From Eucommia ulmoides (Eukaryota > Streptophyta > Magnoliopsida > Garryales > Eucommiaceae): a DNA stretch of 64,000 nt. The stretch is taken from positions 22,500,243-22,564,242 of the forward strand of contig CM028333.1 of the NCBI GenBank assembly GCA_016647705.1, in the 5' to 3' direction. The notes under the pieces were generated by a model that was given only the letters and a program-made list of their open reading frames with translations, made no database searches and was not told the origin of the DNA. Within the stretch, counting starts at the first letter, position 1. Each line of letters begins with the position of its first letter. Shown piece after piece: positions 10,416-21,240 of this stretch. The position numbers and the translations under genes are program-made.

Positions 10416-13400
10416 TCAACTAAGAGCAAGTTTGCACGTTTTCCTATTGTGTCTACCTATTCGACCACATCGACCACACTTACGCTCCTTCACCTCGCCC
10501 ATTGAAAGGATTCTTTGCTTTTCCGATCGTCCATGTTGCCTTCTTGATAAAGGTGGCAGTATGACATGTCCTGTCTATTCGAAAATAGGTCTTTTCATTG
10601 TTGGCACTAGATATATGCTTTTCGAATAACTCTCACGATAGAAACTACAGTGAAAGTAGTCTTCCATAAAACCATATACCGACAACCTTGTTCTCATAAT
10701 TGCTGCATAGGCATGCGAACAAGGGAAGGAATTCAATTGCCACAATTGACATGAACATCTTCTTCTATTTGGGTCAACATAAACAGAAGGGTAGCGTAGA
10801 CTCCTTCTGCACCCCCACTACCAACCATGTTCGACACTCACTTATATGCCGTGACAATTTCGCATCCCGATGAGGACATGTAACTCCACTTAAACATAAT
10901 GACTCATTCCTCCGTTGAGACATTTGTTCTAATAATGAAATTCTTATCTTCTCAACTATCATAATAATAAGCATCATAATAATAAGCATATGCCTGTAAT
11001 TTCTAATATAAGAGATAATTGTGTCAAAATCAAAACTAATTATCATAATTTTCAGTATTAACAATGGCAAATGCAAATGGAAACATACCTTAAAAAAATG
11101 AAACACAAAAAATAACAGTAAAATCATAATTTTTATAAATGTATAAAAAACACACACACACACACAAAAAAAAAAAAAGAATGAAAACGTATGCAAAAAA
11201 TTAGATAAAAATAAGAAAAAAAGTATAATGTGATTAAAATGGTATAAAAAAACTTATATTATATTTTGTTAACAAATAAAAATATATCAAAATAAATTAT
11301 TGATATGTCACTAATATTACATGTTAAAAATGTATTATAAACAAACATGTTACAAAAATGTGTTAATTTAGGTGGCGTTTGGTTAGTGTTCTCACTTTTC
11401 TCAACCCAACTAGGATGGATTGGGTGGAGTTGAGTTGAGAATTCTGTTTCCTACTGGAAACAGAATTGCGTTTAGTAACGGCAAATTTTTTTTTCCTACT
11501 AGGAACAGAATCACGTTTGGTAACAATATTATCCTAAAATTGATTCAATCAAATCTCCAAATTCAACCAAAATTCCCAAATCAAGAACCAACTCTAGAAT
11601 TGATTTCATGAAATTCTACCAAATCCTCAAATCAAGAACCAACCCTAAACCAAAATTAAGAACGAACTCTAAACCGAAATCAAGAACCAAGCCCTAAATC
11701 AAAATTGATTTCGATTTTGATTTCGAAATCAAAAATCGGAATAGAAATCGACATCGATTTTGAAAATCAAGAACGAAATCGACGTCGAAATCGAAATCGA
11801 AAATCAAAATAGAAATCGAAATCAATTTCGAAAATCAAGAACCAAGCCCTAACAACGTCAAACAGATTGAACACAACGACGAACAAATCGAAAAGGACGT
11901 TGACGACGATGGCTAGATTGGAGCAGAGAGAAGATGTGGACGATGGAGTTCAAATGAAGTAGGCAGAAGTTGGTCGAAATCGAAAATCGAAATAATAATC
12001 TGTAATTTCGTCGATAATGGCAGAGAAGACGACGGCGATGGAGAGACGACGATGATGGAGAGACGATAGTGGCACACAGACGAAGAGTAGACGAAGACGA
12101 CGAAGCGGAGAGGAGGCGGCGAGGACGAAGACATCAGACGAGGAGGACGATGAAGACGAAGACACAGAGGGAAAAATGAAAAATGAAAAAAAAAAAAAAA
12201 AAAAAACTCTCATTTGCAGCTAACAGAAGTTGAACAGGGGACTCAATAACAATTGATTTAATTCCGAGCGCGTCCTTTTTTTGGGTTGAGTTTTTGGGCA
12301 CAAAACAAAACAAGTTTTTTTTTAATTCTCATTTCCTTAGGATTTTGAGAATCAATTATCATTTTTTTGGTTGAGTTGGGTTGAGTTTTGTGTTGCCAAA
12401 CGCATTCCTAAAAATCAATCTCATAATTTTTGGGTTGGATTGGGTTGGAAACACTAACCAAACGGGGCCTTAAGTACCTCGATTGTTGTCTTTAGCACAA
12501 GCAACAAAAATAACTCCTATGTATCTACCAGTAAAAAATGTCCCATCTAGGAATAACATTGGGCATATAAATTGAAATCCATGAATACACCCATGGGAAG
12601 CGACAAAAAAATAATTAAAACGATTTGTGTCGCTATCATACTCCAACAACAGGCAATTGTTTGGATTTGTTTTGTTGCATGATTGTACATACTATCTCAA
12701 TTGATCATATGCAGATATATGATCCCCAAAAAGATTTTCCCTCGCCTTTTCAACTCCAAGACAAGCATGATTGTATGTAATCTCAAGACCATAAGTTTTC
12801 TTGAACTCATGAAGAATATCAATAGGTCGTGTTTCAGGTTTATCCTTGACAGTTTCCAACAAACAACTAGCAACAACATTAGTACTCATCCTCTTGTCCT
12901 TCATAGTTCTATATGCTGCACCACATGTATGTTCATTCAACAACTCATTTATCTTAAAAAATCCATTCAAAGGATTAGTACGCGTGTGTACAAATCACTT
13001 GCAACCTCTTATATCTCTAAATGAACAATATGCAGTGATACATACTTTATCATTTTTCCTATACTTGTAACTAAATCCAATTTTAATTGAATCCTTCCTC
13101 AAGACAGGACAAAATTCTTCCGCCCCACCTTTAAAATACCGCCCCACACAATTGATACCTTTTGCCCACTCCGAAGATTGCAACTACTTCTTCTCATGAC
13201 GCCAAGAAATAAGGCAGAATATCATCATCCTCATTTATCATAAGCACATAAACTTGATTCCCCTAATCCACAAGGACCACTACATGCTACATTACTTGAA
13301 CCCCCACCAGATATAGCACTAAAAGCATATCCAAGAATAATAGAATTGCCCTTTATTACAACTTCCACAAAATTAATACTAAATGATCTAATCAACACAA

Positions 13401-13609
13401 TCAAACCATCATAGTCACCTTAATTGCATAGCATACAGTTTGGATGACTAGGCAAAGAATAATGCATATCAAATGAGATTGATTGGTGACAAGCAATTCC
13501 ATCGATAGACAACCTTTTCTACGAAACTAACAAAATTCATTACATTATCAATTTTCACAATTCCGCTGTAATCCTTGTATTTGCACAAAGCAGTCACTAA
13601 GTTTGACAT
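10416..13609 (-). pseudogene. MURA-type (MuDR) transposase gene, decayed
   Basis: From an ATG at 13609 the frame starts MSNLVTALCKYKDYSGIV and runs through a MuDR N-terminal domain (KVVYRWNCLSPINLISFDM). A second N-terminal region follows (INEDDDILPYFLA, then CVGRYFKGGAEEFCPVLRK). Next come LLNEHTCGAAYRTMKDKRM and LEITYNHACLGVEKAREN, and the start of the DDE core, LFLDGTFFTGRYIGVIFV, with the first catalytic Asp. An intron begins GTACTT after the codons for DNNR; the next exon resumes GMFPFAFAIVNTENYDN near 11090. The C-terminus keeps LSRHISECRTWLVV, a SWIM zinc finger RRRCSCQLWQLN...CSH near 10750 and a zinc-knuckle end KCGRCGRIGRHN. The stretch between NTENYDN and the SWIM finger is about 250 nt, far shorter than usual. 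The second Asp and the Glu of the DDE triad were not found. Several in-frame stops are present, many at Trp positions. It is a dead transposase. Confidence 0.8.
11371..12469. mobile_element. PIF/Harbinger-type non-autonomous element inside the transposase intron
   Basis: This 1,099-bp element has terminal inverted repeats GGTGGCGTTTGGTTAGTGTT and, from the other side, GGCCCCGTTTGGTTAGTGTT. It is flanked by TTA (11368-11370 and 12470-12472), the target duplication of PIF/Harbinger elements. The interior holds GAAATCGAAATCGA-type and GACGACGATGG-type low-complexity repeats and no transposase. It entered just inside the intron of the transposase gene, close to the donor site. A second copy of the family lies at about 14590-15246. 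Confidence 0.8.
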
Positions 13610-13679
13610 TTTATATCTAAATGCAGATATTACTACAAGAAAAACATAGCAAAAATATGTATGAAAAAGCACATAATTA

Positions 13680-13935
13680 CAATATAACTAAACTTAGTCT
13701 AAAATTGATAGAATGTAACAAGTTTTGCACTAAAAACTTATAAAATCAAAAGCACAAAACAAAAAAACATACAATTAAAATGTAACCAAAAAGTTACACT
13801 AAACTAGTAGAATGTAACAAAATATGCACTAAAAAGTTTCTAAGGTCAAAATACGGAACACACAACTAGTATGTAAACTAAAAGCTTACTCTAAAACTAG
13901 TAGAATGTAACAAATGTTGCACTAAAAAAAATCTC
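13680..13935. repeat. AATGTAAC/ACTAAAAAG repeats next to the transposase start
   Basis: Three imperfect repeats of about 80 bp each contain ACTAGTAGAATGTAACAA, GCACTAAAAA and AAAGTTACACT or a variant. They are the same family of words that fills the introns of the Ulp1-like gene, so both transcription units of the element carry it. Confidence 0.55.
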
Positions 13936-14366
13936 AAACCGCTAAAGATCCGAACCTTTACCCTAAAAACTCCAGAAAAAATATCAAACACATCAACTGC
14001 CAGAAAAGAACGAAGGACAAATTCTATTGCGTTTATCAAACATATATATCACCTTACTAAAAGATGTCGCCCTACACACAATAAAGACTTAAAGATTCGA
14101 TAATAAATCGATCAAATACTTTGCAAAGACACAGTTAATTCATATCGCAAAAAATTCAAGATCTAACCAAATTTGCATCGTGAAAGCAATGATCAATAAA
14201 CAAATCACTAAAAAATAGTGCAAAAATTATATATGTTACTTACATTCGATTCGTTGATCGTTAGTCGACCTGCTGAATCAATAGAATTCAAGATCTCCAA
14301 AACCCTAACTCGCCGACACACAAAATCACCGAAAATAGAAGCCAAAATCAAACTCTGAAACTCAAA

Positions 14367-14376
14367 CTATATATAG
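14367..14376 (-). promoter_or_regulatory. TATA box of the transposase gene
   Basis: The palindromic CTATATATAG lies near the right end of the MULE. Downstream on the minus strand is a plausible leader ending GAATCGAAT followed by GTAAGT, a consensus donor, which points to a spliced 5' leader ahead of the ATG at 13609. Confidence 0.5.
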
Positions 14377-14589
14377 GTGCGAATTCAAAATACAACGAAA
14401 CGATCTCAAAAACTGCTCCCTATGCTCCAAGAATCATACATGAGCACGTGTGGGACTAAAGCAGGGGAAAAAAACAGATTAAGGGACTAATTATAAACCT
14501 AATCAGAAGAAAAGACTAATCGCGGATTAGACCCTAAAATTAGGACTAATAACTAATTTTCCCTAATTAAAAAGCAATTGAATTTTAAC

Positions 14590-15246
14590 CCGTGGATGAT
14601 TGATTGAGAATGTTTAATCACTTACCAATTTCCAGATTTGAGAATGATTATGCGTGGAAATGAGATCTGAGACAAAACCTTGAAACCAAACACAAAACCC
14701 TAACCCAGTTTTGGCTTCGACAGCAACGGCGATGACGATGGCAAGACGACGAAGATAAGACAGCGATGGCGAGACGACGGCGATGGCGAGATATTACACA
14801 AACGACGACGACGGCGAGACGACGAAAATGATGATGGTAGCAAGAAGACGAAGATGACGATGTTGGACGAAGACGAAGACAACGATGGTAGCAAAAGAGA
14901 AGACAGAGAGTGATGGAGAGAGAGAGCTTCGTAGATATAGGGAGACAACGGTTGGGCTTCAAAGGAAAAAAAAAAAAAAAAAACTTGTGATTGAGGTCAC
15001 TAAAGGTTAAACAAGGGACTCACTACAATTCAAAAAATTCCAAGCATATCCTAATGGATGGGATGAGATTTTTGGGAAGGAAAAAAAAATAATTTTTTTT
15101 TTTTGTTTCTCATTTCCTTAAGGAATGTAGGAATCAATTCCTAAATTTTGAGATGAGATAGGAACAAAAATGGATTACCAAATGCATTCACAAATATCAA
15201 TCCCAAAAATTTGGGGATGAGATAGGAACACTAACCAAACGGGCCC
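14590..15246. mobile_element. Second PIF/Harbinger copy, one end only
   Basis: The right end GATAGGAACACTAACCAAAC then GGGCCC is followed by TTA (15247-15249). The stretch before it matches the right third of the element at 11371-12469 (AAGGGACTCACTACAATT, GGATGAGATTTTTGGG, CATTTCCTTAAGGAAT). It also carries similar GACGACGGCGATGG-type repeats. The left inverted repeat is not recognisable, so the start is approximate. Confidence 0.6.
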
Positions 15247-15249
15247 TTA

Positions 15250-15559
15250 TTTTGTTTTATTTCTTCTTCTACCATGTTTTCCCTAGCATGATATTAGCTC
15301 GGACATATGTTAATGAATTTTGAATGGAAGATTGAATTTGTATCTTTAATCACATGTTATTGCACTATCGTATTTTCAGTTGAGATTTATATTGTAACTA
15401 TGCCTTCATGCTACTTACAATTAATAAAAGAGATTTTTATTATTTACTCTTTAAAAGTAGTAGCTTCTGTAGAAAAAACCATCAATGACTCAATATAAGT
15501 TTTTAGTCCTCAAAAAACATTCGCTAAATAGACATTACCTTTTCTTAAACCACTGTAGT
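15250..15559. other. AT-rich spacer, nothing recognised
   Basis: This stretch lies between the PIF fragment and a hAT-like end. One 63-codon frame (15307-15498) has no recognisable motif and no supporting context. Confidence 0.3.
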
Positions 15560-16111
15560 TAGGGGTGTGCACGGGTTGGGTGGAGGGAAAAAATGGTTCA
15601 CCCATCACCCTACCCGAATACAGTTCGAGTGGAGATGTTCAGGCCTGATTTCGACCGAATTTAGCCATCCAACCGGTCATCTGCAGTTCTATCGGATTAC
15701 GGACGGTAGCAGTTAGGTTGATGGTCTATCAGGTGATGTTCGGGTGATTGGGTATGGTAAACAAAAAAGAAATCATAATCAAATGAAACAGAAACCCTAA
15801 TCGAAACAAATAGAAGAACCAAAACCAGTAAAACCATATTCTTGAAAAGAACTCACCGTTGGTCCGTTGATTGTCGCCGCCCATTCCGTCTTATCGTCAA
15901 AGCCACAAGATTGTCTCCACCATTTTCATCTTACTATCAAAGCCACAATATTGTCACCGCCATAAGAGCCTCTGGTGAGTTATGAGAAAGATGATTAGAA
16001 GAATCGAAGAAGAAGTTTCAAGCGACAAATGAATGGGAAAAGGCTGAGAGATGAGGAGGTTATGGTTCAAAGAGAAGATCGAATGAAATCAGAAATGAGA
16101 AAACACTGAAG
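15560..16111. mobile_element. hAT-like element end
   Basis: It starts TAGGGGTGTGCACGGGTTGG, the usual terminus of many plant hAT elements, followed by GC-richer sequence about 550 bp long (CGTTGGTCCGTTGATTGTCG, repeated AAAGCCACAA). The opposite end (TGCACACCCCTA) was not found before the fold-back element that follows, so only one end is supported. No transposase is visible. Confidence 0.45.
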
Positions 16112-17331
16112 AATAACCCACCAATTATGAAAATAAATACTAACAAAAAAACTCATTTTGTGAACTTTAATAATTGATTAAATTCATGAAAAGTATATTA
16201 TTTTAATTTACATTTGACCTCTTCATTTTGGCAATTGATTGTTTATTAGTCAAAAAAATCAAAAGTGAATGTTCACTAAAAATGGTCAAACATCATCAAA
16301 AACCCATTAATTATGAAAACAAACACCAATAAAAAAATTATTTTGGTGAATGTTCACAATGGTATCCATATTGATTATTTCTAGTGAATATACTTTAAAT
16401 TTTTATATTTTTCTGTTAAATTTAATTTGAGATGACGCCGTGAGTGATTTTTTTAATGTGATTATTAATATAAAATATCCTGTAGTGTTCAGTTTCTTAC
16501 ACCTTATACCAATGTAAGGTAAAAAAATATATTGGTTAATTGTCTTTGGTTAATTGTCTTTGTGAACATTCAGTAAGACAAAAATATAATTTCAACATGG
16601 AGTTGATCCAATAAATGTTTACTACATAAGTCACATTTTGTGTTGGGATAATATATATGATGAACATACATGAAATTAACTAATAATGTTGTTTTTGTGT
16701 AATTGTTTGAGTGAATGTTCACTAAACAAACAAATGCTTACTAATGAAACTGTCTAAATGAACATTCACTAAATAATTTTTTGTTGTGTTGGTGGATTGA
16801 TTTACTGAATATTCGTTCAAATAAGTCACATTTTGTGTTGGAGGGTAATTAATTTCAGTGACTATTGGCTAATTGAGTATTTTTACCTTTTGTAGTTGTG
16901 CTTGGTGGACATTTACAAATCTAAATTACATTATGTGTTAGGTTATTTGTCTTAGTGAACATTCATTACGGGTTGTGTTATTTGTCACTAAAAAATATTC
17001 AATGTCGATATTAAAATGAAGAGAATAAAATATAGATTAAAAATTGTATAATTTTCATGAATTTAATTTATTGTGAACATTCACAAAATGAGTTTTTATT
17101 GGTGTTTATTTCCATAAATTGTGGGTTATTAAGCAAATAACGTTTGACCATTTTTAGTGAACGTTCACTTATGAATATTTTTTCTACTAAAAAATAATCA
17201 ATTTGGATTTCAAAATAAAGAGGATGAAATGTAGATTAAAATTATATAATTTTCATGAATTTAATTAATTGCGAATGCTCACAAAATAAATTTGTTGTTG
17301 GTATTTATTTTCATAATTGGTGGATTGTTAA
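16112..17331. mobile_element. Fold-back element with about 130-bp inverted repeats
   Basis: The left arm (16112-16245) reads AATAACCCACCAATTATGAA, then AATAAATACTAACAAAAAAA, and ends near CCTCTTCATTTTGGCAATTG. The right arm (17200-17331) is its inverted copy (CAATTTGGATTTCAAAATAA to TTCATAATTGGTGGATTGTT). A second inner pair at about 16255-16360 and 17035-17170 repeats the design. Between them a 12-bp word close to GTGAACATTCAC or its complement occurs about ten times. I see no clear target duplication and no coding sequence. It may be a MULE- or hAT-related fold-back element. Confidence 0.6.
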
Positions 17332-17642
17332 GGATTCACAAGGAGAAAGAGAGAGAGAGGGTGAGAGGGAATTACTGAGCACGAGGATATTATAATCAAA
17401 TGTTGATGTGCATTGATTGATAGTAGGACTAAAAAATAAACATTAATCGTGAAAGATTAATATAATAACAAATCATTAGAAAATATTATTTTACTAAACT
17501 ATCCGTCCATGAAAGACTAAACAATAAAAATCTTTTCAATAAAATCAGTAATTATACATATATTTTAATAGTAACATTGTAACATATATATCATAACATA
17601 ATTCACAAAGCCATTATAATAATTTTTATAACTTAATAAAAT
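17332..17642. other. AT-rich spacer
   Basis: It includes a GAGAGAGAG stretch near 17350 and AT-rich DNA up to the Pack-MULE. No gene is recognised. Confidence 0.3.
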
Positions 17643-18520
17643 TTGATAATAGGGTAAATTATAATTTTGACCCTCATATTTGCACTCGTTTTTTCATTTA
17701 GCCCTTCAATTTTTATTTTTATTTTTTTGTCAAAATGATCCTCGTATATGCAACCGTTTTTTTAAATGCCCCTTCCATCAAAAAAGGGGGTGAAAACTAA
17801 CAGAATTCGTGCATGTGGTCAGATTAAAACTATAGGAATCAAATTGTAATAATGTTCAAACTTTCGAGGTGCAAGTATCAATATGCTTTCTTCTCCACCA
17901 ACACTCTCTAGACCTCCTCCACTCTCTCTCTCTCTCAAGGTTTAATGGCCCTCTCCTTCATATCAAAATAAAGATCATTGGCTTCTTTCAAGCCACTTCG
18001 TGCATACAAAGCTTAATTATCTTCTTCTCATTAACACATCAATTGTTTTAAATAGTTGTTTGAATCTTTATTAGATCCAAAGAATACTAAATTTTTGACA
18101 GGAGTTATTCAATCAAAGAGAAAAAAAAAAAATGAAAAAGCAATAAAGATGTTGAAAACAAATTATACGTTATATTTCACTAAATTGTACATAGAATGAA
18201 TGTGAAGAAGTCAACATCAAAAAGCCAATGATAAAACTCCACACATTCTCTTCCAAATCACAACACTAAAAATCAAATCGAAAACTATGAATGACACCAA
18301 GACTGAAACCATATATACTTGGGGGAACATTAAAACACAATTCAGCAGCAAATGAGGCATGGGATCAATCCATTCTCATTGCAGTATGTTTTTGGGACCA
18401 CTTTTAGGCCTGTTGTTATGTAAAGGATTACAGAATCAACTCCTCCCAGTGGGCTCTTTTCTTCAAAATCAAGAAGAGGGTTGGCGATTTCTTCTATTTC
18501 AGGGGAGGTTGTTCATCGTC

Positions 18521-18925
18521 AATGGAGATGTCATCAAGTTTGGGGTCGAAAAGGGTTCGTGAGTCCTGTTGCTTGAATGACGAGATGTCAATTTTTGACA
18601 AAGGGGCCTTTTTACAAACACCTTTAACACCTGATAGCTAGTCATGGAAAAGGCAATCGACAGTAGCCCAGAAGACGGTGACGCCAGATCTCTCCCGGTC
18701 AGTTTTCAAGGCCTCCGCCTCTGTAAACCCACCAGCATTGAAGCCTGTAGCAGTACCCTTACCGGGTCTGATAAATGCGGAAGCTCTAAATCGAGTTTCG
18801 AAACCAAGGAAGCCATTTTTCTGAATCCTGAAGAATGCGGCGAAAGTGGGAGGACCAGCTTGAGCTCTAGTTGTTACAGAAACAGAAGAATCGAGGCGGA
18901 TGAGGTGTGTTTCAGAAGCGTTTGA
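18521..18925 (+). pseudogene. Captured coding-like sequence of unknown origin in the Pack-MULE
   Basis: One frame from ATG 18521 reads MEMSSSLGSKRVRESCCLND and continues through QTPLTPDS, a stop, then TVTPDLSRSVFKASASVNPP, PALKPVAVPLPGL and ALNRVSKPRKPFF, with further stops. Its Ser/Pro/Lys-rich composition and length suggest true former coding sequence. A different frame (18644-18925) is also open and is the one in phase with the kinase fragment that follows. I cannot tell which frame was used or name the source gene; two genes may be joined here. Confidence 0.4.
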
Positions 18926-19191
18926 TCGTCGAAACCTCACAAAGGGAACGATATCCGGTGGGAGGCCGGAGGAGGTGATTTGGGTTTGGGCCATTTTAGG
19001 CTGTTGAAGAAACTAGAGTTTGGGGATATAGGGAGCGTCTACTTGGCGGAGCTGAGGGGGATGGGTTGTTTGTTTGCTATGAAAATGATGGATAGAGGGA
19101 TGTTAGCGGGAGGAAGAAGCCGATTAGAGCTCAAACTGAGACAGAAATCTTGGGCTTGTTGGATCATCCTTTTCTTCCCACCCTTTACTAG
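18926..19191 (+). pseudogene. D6PK-like AGC kinase fragment (captured)
   Basis: The frame reads SSKPHKGNDIRWEA, then [40 protein letters not shown]. After a one-base frame change it reads [20 protein letters not shown] and FLPTLY before a stop. This is the start of the kinase domain of plant AGC VIII kinases of the D6PK type, where the family shows KPHKGND and [20 protein letters not shown]. In the glycine loop the family GCGDIG is EFGDIG, so the first loop glycine is gone. The ATP-binding lysine of AMK is kept. About 85 residues are present, ending well before the catalytic loop. D6PKs phosphorylate PIN auxin carriers; this fragment has no activity of its own but could give rise to chimeric or regulatory RNA. 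Confidence 0.8.
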
Positions 19192-19409
19192 CATCTAGAG
19201 AGTTAGTGTTGGTGGAGAAGAAAGGGTATTGACACTTGCACCCCTAAAGTTTGAACATTATTATAATTTGATTCTTATAGTTTTAATTTGACCACATGCA
19301 CAAATTCCGTTAGTTTTTACCCCCTTTTTTTTTTACATAGGGGTCATTTAAAAAAAAATGGCTGCAAATACGAAAACCACTTTGATAAAAAAAAAAAAAA
19401 TGAGGGCCA

Positions 19410-19755
19410 AATAGAAAAACCTATGCAAATACGAGGACCAAAACTGTAATTTTCCCTTGATAATATTAAGGAAAAATTGAAGATTAGTTCTATTTTTAGG
19501 GTATAATTTGTGATTAATCATTTCTTAGTATTAATGATATTTAATTAAATAAAAATGATATTTAAATAAAAATTTGAGGGCCAAATGGAAAAATGTATGC
19601 AAATACGAGGGCTAAAACTGTAATTTTCTCTTGATAATATTATGGGATAATCGACGATTAGTCTTATTTTTAGGATGTAATCTGCGATTAATCATTTTTT
19701 AGTATTAATGATAATATTAATGATATTTAATTAAATAAAAATGAGAATATAATAA
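19410..19755. repeat. Tandem duplication of the Pack-MULE right end with flanking MULE-end sequence
   Basis: The stretch from about 19410 (AAATAGAAAAACCTATGCAA) to 19580 is repeated at about 19582-19755. Both copies include the element end AAAACTGTAATTTT, the target word TTGATAATATTA and a following block, GATTAGTTCTATTTTTAGGG or GATTAGTCTTATTTTTAGGA. That block resembles the right end of the 13.9-kb MULE. The copies differ at many positions, so the duplication is not recent. Confidence 0.65.
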
Positions 19756-20115
19756 TAATTTAAAATTATTTATATTTTTTTGAAGAAGGATATACACCTA
19801 AAAAAAGTGTTTTTAACAATTTACATCTTGGGGAACTTTTTTTCTTCGCTCCATCATCATTTCTAAATAAAAAAAATCTTTGGTGGGTACCCAAGGAAGA
19901 ACATCTCAATAAAAAGCTCATATATACATATATTTTTATGACCTTTTGAGATTGGCCGTGATACTCGGACCTATTCGCATATTCCATCCAAGTCTCAATT
20001 ACAAAAATACACGTATTGATCATCTTTAAACTAATCATACAATCTTTCAACTTCGGAATCTGATGCCATGTCTTTTTCTTATGTATATTTATGTTTTTTT
20101 GACTTAATTTATAAT

Positions 20116-21240
20116 TGTTGATGTCAAATTTTGGTGAACAACCCCAATTGGTCCAGCCAGAGAATATGTCTACTTTTCTTATTAAGGTGGACGACGAGAG
20201 GTCCTGCATTCAATTATTTTCAATCGATCCGTTCAAAGGTATCCGAGATCCGAGGTTGCCGCTCAACCGATCCGAGCTGAGCTCCAAGCTTGTACCTGCA
20301 CAAGGACCTACCGGGGTATTGCCCGGTAAAACCCTTCCGGCGTGAGAGTAAGAGCTCGGGAGAAAAATGTTATAGATATGCTTCAGGAGGATAGCTAAGC
20401 ATTAAGTGATACCTTTAGGCATTAATGACCCTTCCTTCTATAGGCGAGGAAGATTATTAGCGCCGTAGGATTAGGAGGCCTAAGCTCAGATAATTACCCT
20501 AAGCTTGGCGTGTGGCCAATTGTGCAAGCGTGTGGAGGGATTACGCCCTCGGGCCTGGGCTTTTTGGCCCTTTGAGGAGAAGCCCATGGGTCGACCATGT
20601 AAGGATGGGGAGAGGCGACCTAACTCACGGCGCTGAGGAGAGTTCGTTCTGTCTTTTCTGGCAGAGGAGAGTCGTTCTAGCTCCGGCTAGTATCCCGAGT
20701 AGGGCAGGGGGTAATTTTCATACGAGTATGCCAAATTGGATTGTCGACCTAGGAATATGTTGAGCTGAGGATTGTCGACCCGAGGAGTTTCTTACCTGAG
20801 GAGTCGGTCGTCCAAGAGGTAGTCGATCTGAGAATGGTTGTGGGCTGATGACAATGCTGAGGTTGGGGGATGTTTTCCGGTGATCCTTCTTGTGACGAAC
20901 TGAACTGATGATAATAGATTACCTCTGCTCGGAGAGAGGCCTTTGTCATGGGGTTTACTTGTCCGGAAGAGTTTGGGTGCCTTTGTCTACCAAAGCACAA
21001 CCCGGGACGATCTGGAGGTTTGAGCCCAGCATCCCGAACCCGGAACGGTGTATTCAGTTTGGTAGGGACATTAAACCTGGCGATATCCGCAGTCCCTTCC
21101 GAGTCATGGCCAATCAAAACAAAGTCTGATCCTTTGACCTGAGAAGCCTCAAAACACCACACTTGGTTAGTTGGGCCTCATCTAAGATCTTTGTACACGT
21201 GGCGCTTTTCAGTAGAAAACCCCGAATTTTACACTCATCA
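20116..21240. mobile_element. Solo LTR (family A), fossil
   Basis: This 1,125-bp segment begins TGTTGATGTCAAATTTTG and ends TTTTACACTCATCA. It is flanked by the perfect 5-bp duplication ATAAT (20111-20115 and 21241-21245). It shares the CCGGTAAAACCCTTCCGGCG core and overall order with the segments at 3896 and 33346. No coding region of a retroelement is present. Confidence 0.82.

Larger units (their letters stand above)
675..14563. mobile_element. 13.9-kb Mutator-like element with MURA, Ulp1-like and coiled-coil genes
   Basis: The element is flanked by identical 9-bp sequences TAATTAAAA at 666-674 and 14564-14572, the duplication length typical of MULEs. Its ends begin GGGGCAATCAGT (left) and, reading inward from the right, GGGAAAATTAGT. 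The two ends share only scattered identity, so the terminal inverted repeats are weak or very degenerate. Inside are a transposase gene on the minus strand (10416-13609), a long spliced Ulp1-like gene on the plus strand (1069-8266) and a short coiled-coil gene on the plus strand (9692-10099). MULEs that pair MURA with a Ulp1 protease gene and lack long TIRs are known in plants (Kaonashi/KI-MULE type); I assign it there by architecture only. A solo LTR (3896-4669) and a PIF/Harbinger element (11371-12469) inserted later. All genes carry stops, so it is no longer autonomous. Fragments resembling its right end also occur near 19466 and 19650. Confidence 0.8.
17652..19456. mobile_element. Pack-MULE carrying a D6PK-like kinase fragment
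   Basis: This is a 1,805-bp element with long terminal inverted repeats. The left one (17652 to about 17885) starts GGGTAAATTATAATTTTGAC; the right one (about 19210-19456), read inward, starts GGGAAAATTACAGTTTTGGT. Further inside both share ACAGAATTCGTGCATGTGGT-like sequence and AATTGTAATAATGTTCAAAC-like sequence. A perfect 9-bp duplication TTGATAATA flanks it (17643-17651 and 19457-19465). There is no transposase. The interior carries host gene sequence (see 18521-19191). MULEs that capture gene pieces between their TIRs are called Pack-MULEs. Confidence 0.88.

Noticed and set aside
11913-12213. Ser/Arg-rich frames on the minus strand
   Set aside because: They come from GACGACGATGG-type triplet repeats in the PIF element; the same happens at 14648-14962.
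20512-21162. Several frames in the GC-richer part near 20.5-21.1 kb
   Set aside because: They lie wholly inside a solo LTR with exact ends and target duplication and show no protein family.
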